Shown one piece after another: positions 9,857 to 19,363 of a stretch of DNA of 64,000 nucleotides (the first letter of the stretch is position 1; the number at the start of each line of letters is the position of its first letter). The translations under genes and the position numbers were made by a program. The notes beneath the pieces are model-generated. The model worked only from the letters and a program-made list of their open reading frames with translations. It ran no database searches and was not told the DNA's origin. The stretch spans positions 1,302,001 to 1,366,000 of the forward strand of contig OZ244890.1 in the NCBI GenBank assembly GCA_965221455.1, given 5' to 3'. This DNA is from SMWN01 sp965221455. GTDB lineage: Bacteria; Pseudomonadota; Gammaproteobacteria; Eutrophobiales; Eutrophobiaceae.

Positions 9857-10820
9857 GTCTTTCATAAGCATCCAGTATTTTGGTGACTAACGAATGTCTG
9901 ACAACATCTCCGGAATTGAAAAAAGTAAAGCTGATGTTTTCTTCTTCATCGAGAATATCCATTACCTGATGCAAACCTGAATCCTTACCTCGGGGCAGGT
10001 CTATTTGAGTGATATCACCAGTAATGACAGCCGTTGATCCAAAACCAATACGGGTAAGAAACATTTTCATTTGTTCAACTGTTGTATTTTGAGCTTCATC
10101 CAGGATTACAAAAGAATCATTCAACGTGCGACCACGCATAAAGGCCAGTGGTGCAACCTCGATTACATTTTGTTCAATATATTTGGCAACTTGTTCGAGG
10201 CCAAGCATCTCATATAAGGCATCATAGAGAGGGCGTAGATAAGGGTCGACTTTCTGGACAAGATCCCCTGGAAGAAAACCAAGATTTTCACCAGCTTCTA
10301 CTGCAGGGCGTACCAGTACAATTCGGCGTGCACGATCCTGTTCCAAAGTGGCAATAGCACAGGCAACGGCAAGGTAGGTTTTGCCCGTACCAGCCGGGCC
10401 GATACCAAAACTAATATCATTGTCAATAATATTATTTAAATAAAAGCGTTGATTTGGTGTTCTGCCTTTAATAAGGCCACGTTTTGTTTTAATCGTTGTA
10501 TCTGAATTCCTGTTATTGTTTATTTCTTGATCAACACTTGCATCTTGTAGATGGAGATGTATTTTTTCAGGCGACAGTGTTTCCGTTGCAGTCATTTTAT
10601 AAAGTGATTGTAAAACATATTCAGCCAGATCAACTGACTTTTGTGTGCCGATGATACGAAAAGCATTTCCTCTGTTGTTTATCTCGATACCTAGTCTTCT
10701 TTCGATATGGCGCAGATTTTTATCCAAAGGACCGCAGAGATTGGCCAGCCGCAGATTATCTGCCGGTTCCAGATGAATATTCGTTGATTTAGGATGAAGG
10801 GAGTCGAGTGAAGCGTTCAA
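9825..10820 (-). CDS. ybeZ: PhoH-like ATPase YbeZ
   Basis: 331 residues with an N-terminal KH-like region and a PhoH ATPase domain: Walker A GPAGTGKTYLAVACA near residue 135, Walker B FVILDEAQNTT near residue 240. It is the usual partner of YbeY, and the two proteins interact in other bacteria; a role in RNA processing is inferred from that. It lies 21 bases downstream of miaB in the conserved order miaB-ybeZ-ybeY-corC-lnt. Confidence 0.94.
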   Translation of the reverse strand: MNASLDSLHPKSTNIHLEPADNLRLANLCGPLDKNLRHIERRLGIEINNRGNAFRIIGTQKSVDLAEYVLQSLYKMTATETLSPEKIHLHLQDASVDQEINNNRNSDTTIKTKRGLIKGRTPNQRFYLNNIIDNDISFGIGPAGTGKTYLAVACAIATLEQDRARRIVLVRPAVEAGENLGFLPGDLVQKVDPYLRPLYDALYEMLGLEQVAKYIEQNVIEVAPLAFMRGRTLNDSFVILDEAQNTTVEQMKMFLTRIGFGSTAVITGDITQIDLPRGKDSGLHQVMDILDEEENISFTFFNSGDVVRHSLVTKILDAYERHEQNKPDDRH

Positions 10821-10841
10821 GCGGTTTTAAATAGTAGATTA

Positions 10842-12197
10842 TTAAAAAATTTGTTCTGATGCAAGACCAGATGGTCGTTGTAACTCAGCGCGTAAGCAAT
10901 TTGGTAATGCTTCATTTATCAGTACGTCCGAAAACTTGCCGATAAGTGATGTTGGGCCTTTAAAAATAACGGTGCGATTATTTTCTGTTTTACCACGTAA
11001 TTCGTGAGTATTTCTTTTAGAAACCCCATCAACCAGAATCCGTTGTGTTTTTCCAATCATATTCTTACTAATTTCCATGGCCATAGAATTAATTTTGTTT
11101 TGTAAGATACTCAAGCGTCGTTTTTTTGTTTCCTTCGGAACTGCATCGTCGAAAGACGATGCAGGAGTCCCCGGACGTTTGCTATAGATAAAGCTGAACG
11201 AATGATCAAAGCCGATCTCTGTGATTAAATTCATGGTAGCTCCAAAGTCATCATCTGTTTCGCCGGGAAAGCCGATAATGAAGTCCGAAGATAAGCTGAT
11301 ATCAGGTCTAATTTTGCGTAATTTTCTTATTTTTGACTTATATTCCAATACCGTGTGACCCCGTTTCATCAGAGATAATACGCGGTCAGATCCACTTTGG
11401 ACAGGTAAATGAAGATGATTTACCAGTTCAGGGACTTTCGCATAGGCTTCGATCAGTCTATCTGAAAATTCAACAGGATGGGATGTGGTATAGCGAATAC
11501 GTTCTATGCCTTCAATAGCCGCAACATATTCAATGAGCAGAGCAAGATCGGCAATTTTGCCATCATGCATTTCACTTCGGTAGGCATTGACATTCTGGCC
11601 TAACAAGTTAACTTCTCTGACCCCTTGTGCTGCGAGCTCAACAATCTCATTAATCACATCATCAAAGGTTCTATTAATCTCTTCACCACGCGTGTAAGGG
11701 ACAACACAGAATGTACAGTATTTGCTACACCCTTCCATAATTGAGACAAACGCGGTCGAGTTTTCTGCATGAGCTTCCGGCAAATGATCAAATTTTTCTA
11801 TTTCAGGAAAGGAAATATCAATGACCGACTTTTTTGTCTTGGTTACATCGTCGAGCATTTGCGGAAGGCGGTGTAAGGTCTGTGGACCAAAGACTATATC
11901 GACATAAGGTGCGCGTTCAAAAATAGCACAGCCTTCCTGGCTTGCAACGCAGCCTCCGACGCCAATTACGAGATCGGGATTCTCATTCTTGTATGGTCGC
12001 CAACGACCTAATTGGGAAAAAATTTTTTCTTGGGCTTTTTCACGGATTGAGCAAGTATTGAGCAGAATAATATCAGCCTCTTCAGGCTTGTCGGTTCTGG
12101 TAGCGTTATGAGATCTGGCAAGCACGTCCAGCATCTTTGCTGAATCGTATTCATTCATCTGACAACCCATAGTCTTGATAAATATCTTACGGCTCAT
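10842..12197 (-). CDS. miaB: tRNA-2-methylthio-N6-dimethylallyladenosine synthase
   Basis: Radical-SAM methylthiotransferase that modifies A37 of tRNAs reading UNN codons. The N-terminal domain has three Cys for the auxiliary cluster (GCQMNEYDS, NTCSIREKA, GVGGCVASQEG). The radical-SAM motif is CSKYCTFCVVPYTRGEE, and a TRAM domain closes the protein. Start taken at 12197 (MSRKIFIKTMGCQMNEYDS), which matches family members; the open frame extends 21 codons further but that segment has no family match. Confidence 0.96.
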   Translation of the reverse strand: MSRKIFIKTMGCQMNEYDSAKMLDVLARSHNATRTDKPEEADIILLNTCSIREKAQEKIFSQLGRWRPYKNENPDLVIGVGGCVASQEGCAIFERAPYVDIVFGPQTLHRLPQMLDDVTKTKKSVIDISFPEIEKFDHLPEAHAENSTAFVSIMEGCSKYCTFCVVPYTRGEEINRTFDDVINEIVELAAQGVREVNLLGQNVNAYRSEMHDGKIADLALLIEYVAAIEGIERIRYTTSHPVEFSDRLIEAYAKVPELVNHLHLPVQSGSDRVLSLMKRGHTVLEYKSKIRKLRKIRPDISLSSDFIIGFPGETDDDFGATMNLITEIGFDHSFSFIYSKRPGTPASSFDDAVPKETKKRRLSILQNKINSMAMEISKNMIGKTQRILVDGVSKRNTHELRGKTENNRTVIFKGPTSLIGKFSDVLINEALPNCLRAELQRPSGLASEQIF

Positions 12198-12754
12198 AAT
12201 ATTCTCACGCCCTGTTCGAATCAGTTCAAGTACCCATGAAATCATTTTTATAAAAAGCAAGGGCTGAGCTAAGTTACACTGTCTAACACTACTTTTCCAG
12301 CATATTATTTGTTTGATTTACAATTACTTGGAAGGTTTAGGGTTGTTCGGAATACATCACGATAGTGACAGTGATCCGCTACCGGATCCCGACAGGACAA
12401 TACTATCAGATGATGTATTACCTTAGTTAAGAAGATTTATTCAGTATTGGAGTAGACCAATATTATTATCCCGTTTACAAGGCGAGATATTCATTTTATT
12501 TATGAATAAGAAACAATATTGAACAGTAGTTTTAATGTCAGATAGGCAGCTTTGGGTGATCATGGCAAGCAAGAAGAAATCATGGCGAACACATTGTGGT
12601 AAAGAACCAAGCGAGGGTTCTGCTACAAGCGTCAAGAATTTTGATGTAGATTCCAGTGCTTATGTCTTAAGTAAAAAATTATCAACAGGGCTAACCATCT
12701 CTGCGTTGGCAGAGTCATGTACGAAAATTATTCATCTGACAGTACTGTAACAAA
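12198..12754. other. gap between miaB and tRNA-Met
   Basis: About 560 bases. Two short open frames exist, one on each strand (12441-12635 minus, 12535-12750 plus). Neither has a ribosome-binding site I trust or a recognisable product. It contains the miaB promoter region. Confidence 0.4.
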
Positions 12755-12757
12755 CGG

Positions 12758-12831
12758 TGGCTATGGGTAGACTTGAACTACCGACCCCAGCGTTATGAGT
12801 GCTGTGCTCTAACCAGCTGAGCTACATAGCC
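12758..12831 (-). tRNA. tRNA-Met (CAT), elongator
   Basis: Complete cloverleaf on the minus strand. The acceptor arms GGCTATG and CATAGCC pair perfectly, the D arm is GCTCAGCTGGTTAGAGC, the anticodon loop carries CAT, and the T arm contains GTTCAAGTC. The discriminator is A. The next three bases read CCG rather than CCA, so the 3' CCA is not encoded and would be added by the Cca enzyme (gene at 32.8 kb). It has the standard first acceptor pair, unlike initiator tRNA. Confidence 0.93.
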
Positions 12832-12908
12832 AAATTGTGAATCCTGTGTTCGTTATTTCAAGCGAGGCGGAGATTTTCCAGTTAGTTTAAATATTTGTCA
12901 AGAGGCTA

Positions 12909-13559
12909 TTATCGGGTGCCGAATACCACGATAGTTTTACCCGAGACCGAAATTAGATGATCCTCTTCTATGCTTTTCAGTACGCGCCCAACCATTTCCC
13001 TTGAACAGCCGACAATCTTCCCTAGTTCTTGACGCGTTATCTTGATTTGCATACCGTTTGGGTGCGTTATAGCATCAGGTTCTTCACACAGATATAACAA
13101 TGTCCTTGCGATGCGTCCCTGCACATCTGTAAAGGCGAGGTCGCTGACCTTGCGGCTGGTTTTTCTTAATCTAATTGCAAGTTGAGAGGCTATATTAAAC
13201 AATACTTGGGGGAAAATACTCTGCAGCGATTTTAGGCGCTCGTAGCTGATCGTCGCTATTGTACATTCTGTTTTAGCACGAACAAATGCACTGCGTCTAT
13301 ATTGAGTATCAAATAACCCACATTCCCCGAAAAAATCTCCAGCATAGAGATAAGCCAGGACAATTTCCTTACCCTGAACATCCTCTACGATGACTGTGAC
13401 GGAACCTTTGATAATGTAGTGAAGCTCCTCACTTGTATCGCCTGCGTTTATAATGATATCTTTCACCAGGCATTCTTTTTGGCGACAATTGTTAAGAAGG
13501 AGCGCCATTGCTTTGTCAACATTCTGCAACTCGTGTTGAGTCATGAATACTTTTCCCAA
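12909..13559 (-). CDS. crp: cAMP receptor protein family regulator (Crp/Vfr)
   Basis: 216-residue global regulator. The N-terminal cyclic-nucleotide fold has FFGECGLF and RRSAFVRAKT, keeping the Arg-Ser that contacts the cyclic phosphate. KTSRKV in the long helix keeps the Thr-Ser pair that touches the adenine in E. coli CRP. The helix-turn-helix (ITRQELGKIVGCSREMVGRV) and the C-terminal ISVSGKTIVVFGTR closely match CRP, so the same class of TGTGA half-sites is expected. It is divergent from a YhfA-like gene, the arrangement also seen in E. coli. Confidence 0.92.
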   Translation of the reverse strand: MGKVFMTQHELQNVDKAMALLLNNCRQKECLVKDIIINAGDTSEELHYIIKGSVTVIVEDVQGKEIVLAYLYAGDFFGECGLFDTQYRRSAFVRAKTECTIATISYERLKSLQSIFPQVLFNIASQLAIRLRKTSRKVSDLAFTDVQGRIARTLLYLCEEPDAITHPNGMQIKITRQELGKIVGCSREMVGRVLKSIEEDHLISVSGKTIVVFGTR

Positions 13560-13662
13560 TCTATATTAAATTATGCTACATAAATCCCGCCGTAAAGTAC
13601 TCCCGGTACAGTAGTGAACTATGTTACTCTTTTTCCAGAAAATCAACCTACTGGAGGGGTAA

Positions 13663-14082
13663 ATGGAAACGCAACTAAAGTGGGCAGGTCATGCGGCATT
13701 TATTGGCAGGGCGTCAAGTGGACACAGTGTTGTAATGGATGGTCCAGCAGAAGGTGGTGGACGGAACCTGGGACCACGGCCAATGGAAATGCTCATTCTT
13801 GGTATGGGTGCTTGTAGTGCCTATGATGTTGTTTCGATTTTAAAGAAATCACGTCAGAAAATCACCGATTGTGAGATTAAGATTACATCACAACGTGCGG
13901 AAAATGATCCAAAAGTTTTTACGGAGATTCATATGCATTTTATTGTTAGTGGCATAGATATTAATGGGAAGCAGGTTGAACGCGCCATAAAGCTTTCAGC
14001 TGAAAAGTATTGCTCTGCATCAATAATGCTGGGAACCACTGCTGATATAACGCACGATTTTAAAATCGTTAGCGTTAACTAA
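13663..14082 (+). CDS. OsmC family protein, YhfA-like
   Basis: 139 residues with the OsmC/Ohr fold. The two redox cysteines are present in GMGACSAYDVVSIL and EKYCSASIMLGTTADI. OsmC proteins reduce organic peroxides; the YhfA branch is poorly characterised, so substrate is open. A strong GGAGG precedes the ATG. Divergent from crp, and its end overlaps the convergent response regulator by 8 bases. Confidence 0.88.
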   Translation: METQLKWAGHAAFIGRASSGHSVVMDGPAEGGGRNLGPRPMEMLILGMGACSAYDVVSILKKSRQKITDCEIKITSQRAENDPKVFTEIHMHFIVSGIDINGKQVERAIKLSAEKYCSASIMLGTTADITHDFKIVSVN

Positions 14083-14770
14083 TAGTGGAGCCAGAGGTAT
14101 GATTGCCTGTCACTTTGGCCCAATTTTCACCATATTTTTGGTTCATAAATTCAGAAGCCGGACCTGTTGCAATTTCACGCAGCAACATCAGTTTGCTATT
14201 GGTATTCGTTTTCTGATAGATATGTTTTAAATGCGTACGCACAGTTGAGAGCGCAAGGTTTAGTGCATTGGCTGCGCTATTTAATTCTGGATATTTAATA
14301 AGTTTTATTACGACCCTGATTTCAGCGGGTGTTAGCTTGTACGTTCTTGCCAGTATTTTTTCCAGCGAAATATCTGTGAGATTTTTTTCAGTTTCTTTCG
14401 GTTTTCGGGTTATTGCGAATTCAATGGTTGTTTTAAGATCTGACTCTCTGAGTGGTTTATTAATGAACCCTACAGGGTTGACTATCTTCGCCCTGCGCAG
14501 GGTTTCACGGTCCGAGTGCGCGGTGACAAAGATGATTGGAACATCCATATGCTTGCTTATTACCAAGGCAGCATCAATCCCGTCTGCGCCTTCATCAAGC
14601 TTGATGTCCATTAGTACAAGGTCGGGTTCAACCTCTTCGGCAATAGCAATTGCTTTTTTAGCCGAATATGCCACTCCGGCAACACTGTAACCGAGGCCAT
14701 TGAGAAAAAGCTGCATGATGGATGCTGTTGTCCGATCATCATCTACGATTAGAACGCTTTGTTTCGGCAT
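14075..14770 (-). CDS. response regulator with receiver and LuxR-type DNA-binding domains
   Basis: 231 residues. The receiver domain begins SVLIVDDDRTTASIM, with the phospho-acceptor Asp in LVLMDIKLDEGADG, the Thr in FVTAHSD and the Lys in GFINKPL. The C-terminal LuxR-type helix-turn-helix is around LTPAEIRVVIKLIK and LALSTVRTHLKHIYQKT. No histidine kinase is encoded in the window, so its partner and target genes are unknown. Confidence 0.85.
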   Translation of the reverse strand: MPKQSVLIVDDDRTTASIMQLFLNGLGYSVAGVAYSAKKAIAIAEEVEPDLVLMDIKLDEGADGIDAALVISKHMDVPIIFVTAHSDRETLRRAKIVNPVGFINKPLRESDLKTTIEFAITRKPKETEKNLTDISLEKILARTYKLTPAEIRVVIKLIKYPELNSAANALNLALSTVRTHLKHIYQKTNTNSKLMLLREIATGPASEFMNQKYGENWAKVTGNHTSGSTIS

Positions 14771-14907
14771 TTATTTTTACTTGTCTGCACCAAATTTAAC
14801 ACGAACCCGCATTCTACTATACGAGATCAGACAAATGTAATATACCTACCCCATCTGGAGTAGAGTCCAGTTGGAAATTTCAGGGTATCAGGCTCAAAAT
14901 ATAGCAG

Positions 14908-15174
14908 TTATATTCTGTTTGGATTTTCCGCACACTGAATATAAAACTTAAAAAGATTTGAATCTTCTTCTGACTGCAGTAGATTATGATTTGTCCTTGC
15001 GCAATACGCTTCAAAATCAATTATTGAGTGTGGATCAGTCGATTCGATATAAAGTATCTCACCAGCCCGCATCTTATTCAGAAGTACCTTGGTTTTTAAT
15101 ATAGGCAGGGGACAATTCAGGCCCTTGGCATCTAATGTTTGATCTTGCTTTATGGTCATCGGCCTGTTTGTCAT
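14908..15174 (-). CDS. tusA: TusA/SirA family sulfur carrier
   Basis: 88 residues. It has the family signature LDAKGLNCPLPILKTKVLL, whose Cys carries persulfide sulfur toward tRNA thiolation or, in sulfur oxidisers, the Dsr/Hdr systems. With no dsr or tusBCD genes here, the route cannot be told. It is divergent from zur, so its promoter region is shared with the Zur box. Confidence 0.85.
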   Translation of the reverse strand: MTNRPMTIKQDQTLDAKGLNCPLPILKTKVLLNKMRAGEILYIESTDPHSIIDFEAYCARTNHNLLQSEEDSNLFKFYIQCAENPNRI

Positions 15175-15258
15175 TCATACATAGTCAAGGCTTGTTCAAG
15201 TGATTTAACCTAGTGTACTGCGCGATTGGGAATATTGCTGCCTATTTAGAATATTATA

Positions 15259-15273
15259 TGTTATATTATAACA
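15259..15273. promoter_or_regulatory. Zur operator
   Basis: TGTTATATTATAACA is a perfect palindrome with 7-base arms around a central T, and matches the core of the proteobacterial Zur box. It lies 46 bases before the zur start and upstream of znuACB, so zinc-bound Zur probably represses its own operon. It is also close to the divergent tusA start. Confidence 0.85.
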
Positions 15274-15318
15274 TTCCAAATGAGTAGAAGTGGTTATATT
15301 TAACATCGATGCAGCAGC

Positions 15319-15831
15319 ATGCGTAAAACAAACGTTATTACTCCTTTTCAAAAAGCAGTTCATGCACATCAGCTATGTGCTGATTCAGCATTATCAGTTG
15401 CGGAAGTTGCCTGTAAATTGCGAGGTGTACGACTGACGAAACTGCGTCGCAGGGTACTGGAATTGGTATGGAATAGTCATGAGCCGGTAAAGGCTTACGA
15501 TTTATTAGACATTCTGCGTCATGAACATACCGGTTCTGCACCACCTACAGTTTATCGGGCACTGGATTTTTTACAGGTACAAGGCATGGTTCACAAGATA
15601 GAGTCATTAAACGCCTATATTGGATGTGGTGCATCAGATCGGAATCACACAGGTCAATTTCTATTATGTCGATCCTGCAGGACTGCCGCTGAAATGGACG
15701 ATATTGACATTCGAAATTTAATTGCTGACAAAGCATCCCGCCTGGGCTTTAAAATTGATAAAGAAATAATTGAGGTTGAGGGAATTTGCTCCCAATGCAG
15801 CGACAAAGATTCGGGTGACAAAAGTCGCTGA
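15319..15831 (+). CDS. zur: zinc uptake regulator Zur (Fur family)
   Basis: 170-residue Fur-family repressor. The winged helix includes RLTKLRRRVLELVW and PPTVYRALDFLQVQG. The structural zinc site has CRSC and CSQC pairs, as in Zur. The assignment to zinc rather than iron rests on these motifs, the Zur box 46 bases upstream and the zinc transporter genes that follow within 10 bases. The ribosome-binding site is weak. Confidence 0.92.
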   Translation: MRKTNVITPFQKAVHAHQLCADSALSVAEVACKLRGVRLTKLRRRVLELVWNSHEPVKAYDLLDILRHEHTGSAPPTVYRALDFLQVQGMVHKIESLNAYIGCGASDRNHTGQFLLCRSCRTAAEMDDIDIRNLIADKASRLGFKIDKEIIEVEGICSQCSDKDSGDKSR

Positions 15832-15841
15832 GCAGTCAGTA

Positions 15842-16714
15842 ATGACCAGAGTATTATTTTACATATTCTTATTCGGATATCAGATACTGCACTATTGTTA
15901 TGCAGATACACCTGATGTGGAAAATGTGTTTGTCAGTATTCTTCCCCAGAAATATTTTGTCGATAGAATTGGTGGTGGATATGTGAATGTTTCGGTGATG
16001 GTTGAGGCTAGTCAGAGTCCCGAGATGTACGAACCGTCTCCTGGACAAATGATGATGCTAAGCGAAGCACAATTATATTTTAAAATAGGCATGCCATTTG
16101 AAAAATTATGGTTCGATGTTATTGGAGAATTAAATACAGATTTGAAATTGATTGAATGTTGTGAAGATCTGGTAGATATGGTTACCAAGAATCATCATGC
16201 TGTAAACCAGCATATCGGAAAAGTAAACCAGACAGATCCACATGTTTGGACGAGTCCTGCCAATGCGAAAGTAATTGCCTTAAAAATTAAAAATGCGTTA
16301 GTGAATGGTCAGCCTCTTTATAAGTCAGAGTTTGAAGATAATTACATTGGGTTGGTTGAAGATTTAAACGCGCTTGATAAGGAAATTAAATCTCGTTTGG
16401 GGCAATTAAATAATCGTCACATAATAGTTGCCCATCCTTCATGGGGATATTACGCTGAGGCTTATAACCTAATTCAGATTCCAATCGAGTCGGATGGAAA
16501 AGAAATACGCAGCAAATCTTTAGCCAAACTCATTGAGTTTGCGCGGTCAAGAGGTATTAACAGGATATTTACACAAAAACAATTTAACAAGAGTGCTGCA
16601 GAAGTTATCGCCAGGGAAATTAATGCGGAGTTATTCGAACTAAATCCACTGGCTGAAGATTATATTGCCAATCTTCGTTATGTCACTGATGTTATTTCAG
16701 GCGGTGAAAATTAA
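15842..16714 (+). CDS. znuA: zinc ABC transporter substrate-binding protein
   Basis: Periplasmic metal-binding protein of the cluster A-1 family, about 290 residues. The start at 15842 gives a hydrophobic signal peptide (VLFYIFLFGYQILHYCYA). Metal-site elements DPHVWTSP, VAHPSWGYYAEAY and the C-terminal FELNPLAEDYIANL region are visible. The first ligand loop reads SPEMYEPSP where most ZnuA proteins have a His (DPHTYEP), and the His-rich loop is short. The context supports zinc. It begins 10 bases after zur and ends 2 bases before znuC. Confidence 0.88.
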   Translation: MTRVLFYIFLFGYQILHYCYADTPDVENVFVSILPQKYFVDRIGGGYVNVSVMVEASQSPEMYEPSPGQMMMLSEAQLYFKIGMPFEKLWFDVIGELNTDLKLIECCEDLVDMVTKNHHAVNQHIGKVNQTDPHVWTSPANAKVIALKIKNALVNGQPLYKSEFEDNYIGLVEDLNALDKEIKSRLGQLNNRHIIVAHPSWGYYAEAYNLIQIPIESDGKEIRSKSLAKLIEFARSRGINRIFTQKQFNKSAAEVIAREINAELFELNPLAEDYIANLRYVTDVISGGEN

Positions 16715-16716
16715 AT

Positions 16717-17445
16717 ATGGATAATAGCATTATCAATATTGATAACGTCAGTTTCTCATATGGTCACATCCCTGTCGTACGCGATATTAACCTTGCAGTT
16801 GGTGAGGGGGAGTTTCTAGGTGTGATTGGTCCGAATGCTGGCGGCAAAAGTACACTGCTTAAGTTAATACTTGGTTTGTTGCAGCCCGATATCGGAGAAA
16901 TACGCCTGTTTGGAAACAGGCCCGATAAAGGCTGTTCACGTATAGGATATGTATCCCAATATCCTGCATTTCCCAGAGATTTCCCGATTAACGTTCGTGA
17001 TACGGTACTTATGGGAAGAGTCGGAGAGACGCGTTGGTATGGAGGTTATACCCAGGCGGATAAAGAAATAGCAATCAATACGCTCAAGGCAGTTGAGATC
17101 GATGATATCAGCAATCAAACCATTGATTCACTTTCAGGCGGACAGTTACAACGCGTACTGATTGCCAGGGCACTTGCCTCCAGACCGGATATTTTGATCC
17201 TTGATGAACCGACTGCAAATATAGATATGCGAGCGGAAGAGGATATTTTTGGATTGTTGAAGCAATACAATGATTACATGACAATTATCGTTGTCTCACA
17301 TGACATAGGATTTATTTCAGCTTATGTTGATCGGGTAGCGTGCCTGAATGAGACCATGCTTTGTCACACCACGAGCGAAATCAGTGGTAAAACAATTGAA
17401 GAATTATATGGCACCCCCGTCAATATGATTCACCATACACACTGA
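16717..17445 (+). CDS. znuC: zinc ABC transporter ATP-binding protein
   Basis: 242-residue ABC ATPase. Walker A GPNAGGKSTLLKLILG near residue 38, Q-loop GYVSQYPAF, signature LSGGQLQRVLIARAL, Walker B ILILDEPTANID, and a switch His in VSHDIGF. It powers zinc import through ZnuB. Third gene of the zur operon; 15 bases separate it from znuB. Confidence 0.95.
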   Translation: MDNSIINIDNVSFSYGHIPVVRDINLAVGEGEFLGVIGPNAGGKSTLLKLILGLLQPDIGEIRLFGNRPDKGCSRIGYVSQYPAFPRDFPINVRDTVLMGRVGETRWYGGYTQADKEIAINTLKAVEIDDISNQTIDSLSGGQLQRVLIARALASRPDILILDEPTANIDMRAEEDIFGLLKQYNDYMTIIVVSHDIGFISAYVDRVACLNETMLCHTTSEISGKTIEELYGTPVNMIHHTH

Positions 17446-17460
17446 TAAAAACAGAATGTC

Positions 17461-18306
17461 ATGACTGAATTATTGTCTGCGATAACAGATTATAGTTTCT
17501 TACGACGCGCTTTTATGGCCTGTATATTGGCCAGTATTGGCTGCGGAATTATCGGCACGTATGTCGTGATTAAAAGAGTTGGTTTTCTCGCAGGCGGGAT
17601 TGCCCACACCGCTTTAGCGGGGATAGGCATCGCCTGTTTTATGGAGAGATCGCCTTTGGTTGGTGCAGTAACCGCCGCGTTGTTCGCGGCCGTATGCATG
17701 AGTTTAATCAAGTTACGCTGGAAACAACATGAAGATATTCTCGTCGCGGCTTTTTGGTCGGCAGGAATGGCGATAGGCATTTTGTTTATATCAAGAACAC
17801 CGGGTTACAGTATTGATCTGATGAGTTTTCTATTTGGAAATATATTACTGGTATCGAAATCAGATTTAATATTAATGGCGATCCTCGATATTATTATTAT
17901 TGGCATTGTTTTTTTGTTCTATAAACAATTTATGGTGGCAGTTTTTGATGAAGAGTTTGCGCGTCTTCGTGGTATAAATATTGAAATATATCACACGGTT
18001 CTGATGTGCATGGTGGCCTTAACCGTCGTTTTGCTAATTCAGATTGTCGGACTTATTTTAGTGATAGCGTTATTGACATTTCCGGCAGCCTGCGCGGCCC
18101 AATTTTTCCATTCGATTCTCAAAATGATGTTAGTTGCAATAGCGACATGCATGCTTATGACAACAGGCGGTTTAACAATTGCATATCAGCCCGATTTACC
18201 GGCAGGTGCTACAATTATTGCTGTTGCAGGTATATTCTACGCGATTTCTATTGGCTACAGCAGTTTATCAAGGCAACGACAGAAGAGGAGGTCAACCTTA
18301 AACTAG
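17461..18306 (+). CDS. znuB: zinc ABC transporter permease
   Basis: 281-residue permease of the ABC-3 family with about eight hydrophobic spans and typical motifs GTYVVIKRVGFLAGGIAHTA and FDEEFARLRGI. Forms the membrane channel for ZnuA/ZnuC. The last four bases overlap the convergent DAHP synthase gene. Confidence 0.95.
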   Translation: MTELLSAITDYSFLRRAFMACILASIGCGIIGTYVVIKRVGFLAGGIAHTALAGIGIACFMERSPLVGAVTAALFAAVCMSLIKLRWKQHEDILVAAFWSAGMAIGILFISRTPGYSIDLMSFLFGNILLVSKSDLILMAILDIIIIGIVFLFYKQFMVAVFDEEFARLRGINIEIYHTVLMCMVALTVVLLIQIVGLILVIALLTFPAACAAQFFHSILKMMLVAIATCMLMTTGGLTIAYQPDLPAGATIIAVAGIFYAISIGYSSLSRQRQKRRSTLN

Positions 18307-19355
18307 TCTCGACGGTTTTGTACGGATGTTGCCAGTTGTGCAATCAGAATTTCCGTGTCTTCCCAACCCAGGCAAGCATCGGTAATACTTTGACCATAAA
18401 CAGGTTTCTGGCCTTCAACAATATCCTGACGACCAGAGATCAGGTGACTCTCTATCATGACACCAAAGATACGCTTCTCTCCGGCTGCCAGTTGATTGCA
18501 TACATCCGTACTGACATCCATTTGTCTTGTGTGCTGTTTATTACTGTTGGCATGACTAAAGTCAACCATGATATTCACAGGTAGACCGGCTTTCTCCAAT
18601 TCTGCAGATACCTTGTTGATATTTTCTGTATCGTAATTCGGTTTTTTTCCGCCACGAAGAATGATGTGGCAGTCTGGATTTCCGGTCGTTGAAAATATCC
18701 CTGAGTTACCTTCTTTACGTAAAGACAGGAAATGATGAGGATGCACTGCAGCGCCAATTGCATCAACAGCGACTTTTGTTGTTCCATCCGTGCCGTTCTT
18801 GAATCCAACAGGGCAGGATAAACCCGATGCCAGTTCTCGATGAACCTGACTTTCGGTGGTGCGCGCACCAATAGCACCCCAACTGATTAAGTCAGAAACA
18901 TATTGTGGCGTGATTAAATCAAGGTATTCTGTTCCGGCGGCAACACCTGATTCATTGAGATCACGCAAAAGACCGCGTGCCAATCGCAAACCCCGATTGA
19001 TCTCAAAACTTCCGTCCAGATCAGGATCATTAATCAGGCCCTTCCAACCGACGGTTGTTCTTGGTTTTTCAAAATAAACACGCATGATTATTAGAAGGTC
19101 ATCGGAATATTTATCAATCAAGAGTTTTAATCTTGCGGCATATTCCCTGGCTGAATCTATGTCGTGGATAGAACAGGGTCCGGTAATAACAACAAGACGA
19201 TTATCCTTGCCAGATAAGATACTATGGATTGCTTGTCGTGTATCATGGGTTTTTTTTGCAGCCCGCTCGGTGACGGGCATTTCTTCACAGAGCACAGCAG
19301 GTGGTGTCACTGTTTTTATTTCCTTGATTCGAAGGTCGTCTGTTTGATATGTCAT
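18303..19355 (-). CDS. aroG: 3-deoxy-7-phosphoheptulonate synthase, class I
   Basis: First enzyme of the shikimate pathway; condenses phosphoenolpyruvate and erythrose 4-phosphate. 350 residues, AroFGH type. Visible motifs are VVITGPCSIHD, GWKGLINDPDLDGSFEIN, GTDGTTKVAVDAIGAA and the metal-site region VDFSHANSNKQ. The start at 19355 (MTYQTDDLRIKEIK) matches the family and follows AGAGAG. Which aromatic amino acid inhibits it cannot be decided by eye, so the aroF/G/H letter is provisional. hinT lies 8 bases upstream. Confidence 0.93.
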   Translation of the reverse strand: MTYQTDDLRIKEIKTVTPPAVLCEEMPVTERAAKKTHDTRQAIHSILSGKDNRLVVITGPCSIHDIDSAREYAARLKLLIDKYSDDLLIIMRVYFEKPRTTVGWKGLINDPDLDGSFEINRGLRLARGLLRDLNESGVAAGTEYLDLITPQYVSDLISWGAIGARTTESQVHRELASGLSCPVGFKNGTDGTTKVAVDAIGAAVHPHHFLSLRKEGNSGIFSTTGNPDCHIILRGGKKPNYDTENINKVSAELEKAGLPVNIMVDFSHANSNKQHTRQMDVSTDVCNQLAAGEKRIFGVMIESHLISGRQDIVEGQKPVYGQSITDACLGWEDTEILIAQLATSVQNRRD

Positions 19356-19363
19356 CGTCTCTC

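Noticed and set aside
12535..12750. 71-residue open frame next to tRNA-Met
   Set aside because: No recognisable product, and a competing open frame exists on the other strand; more likely chance.
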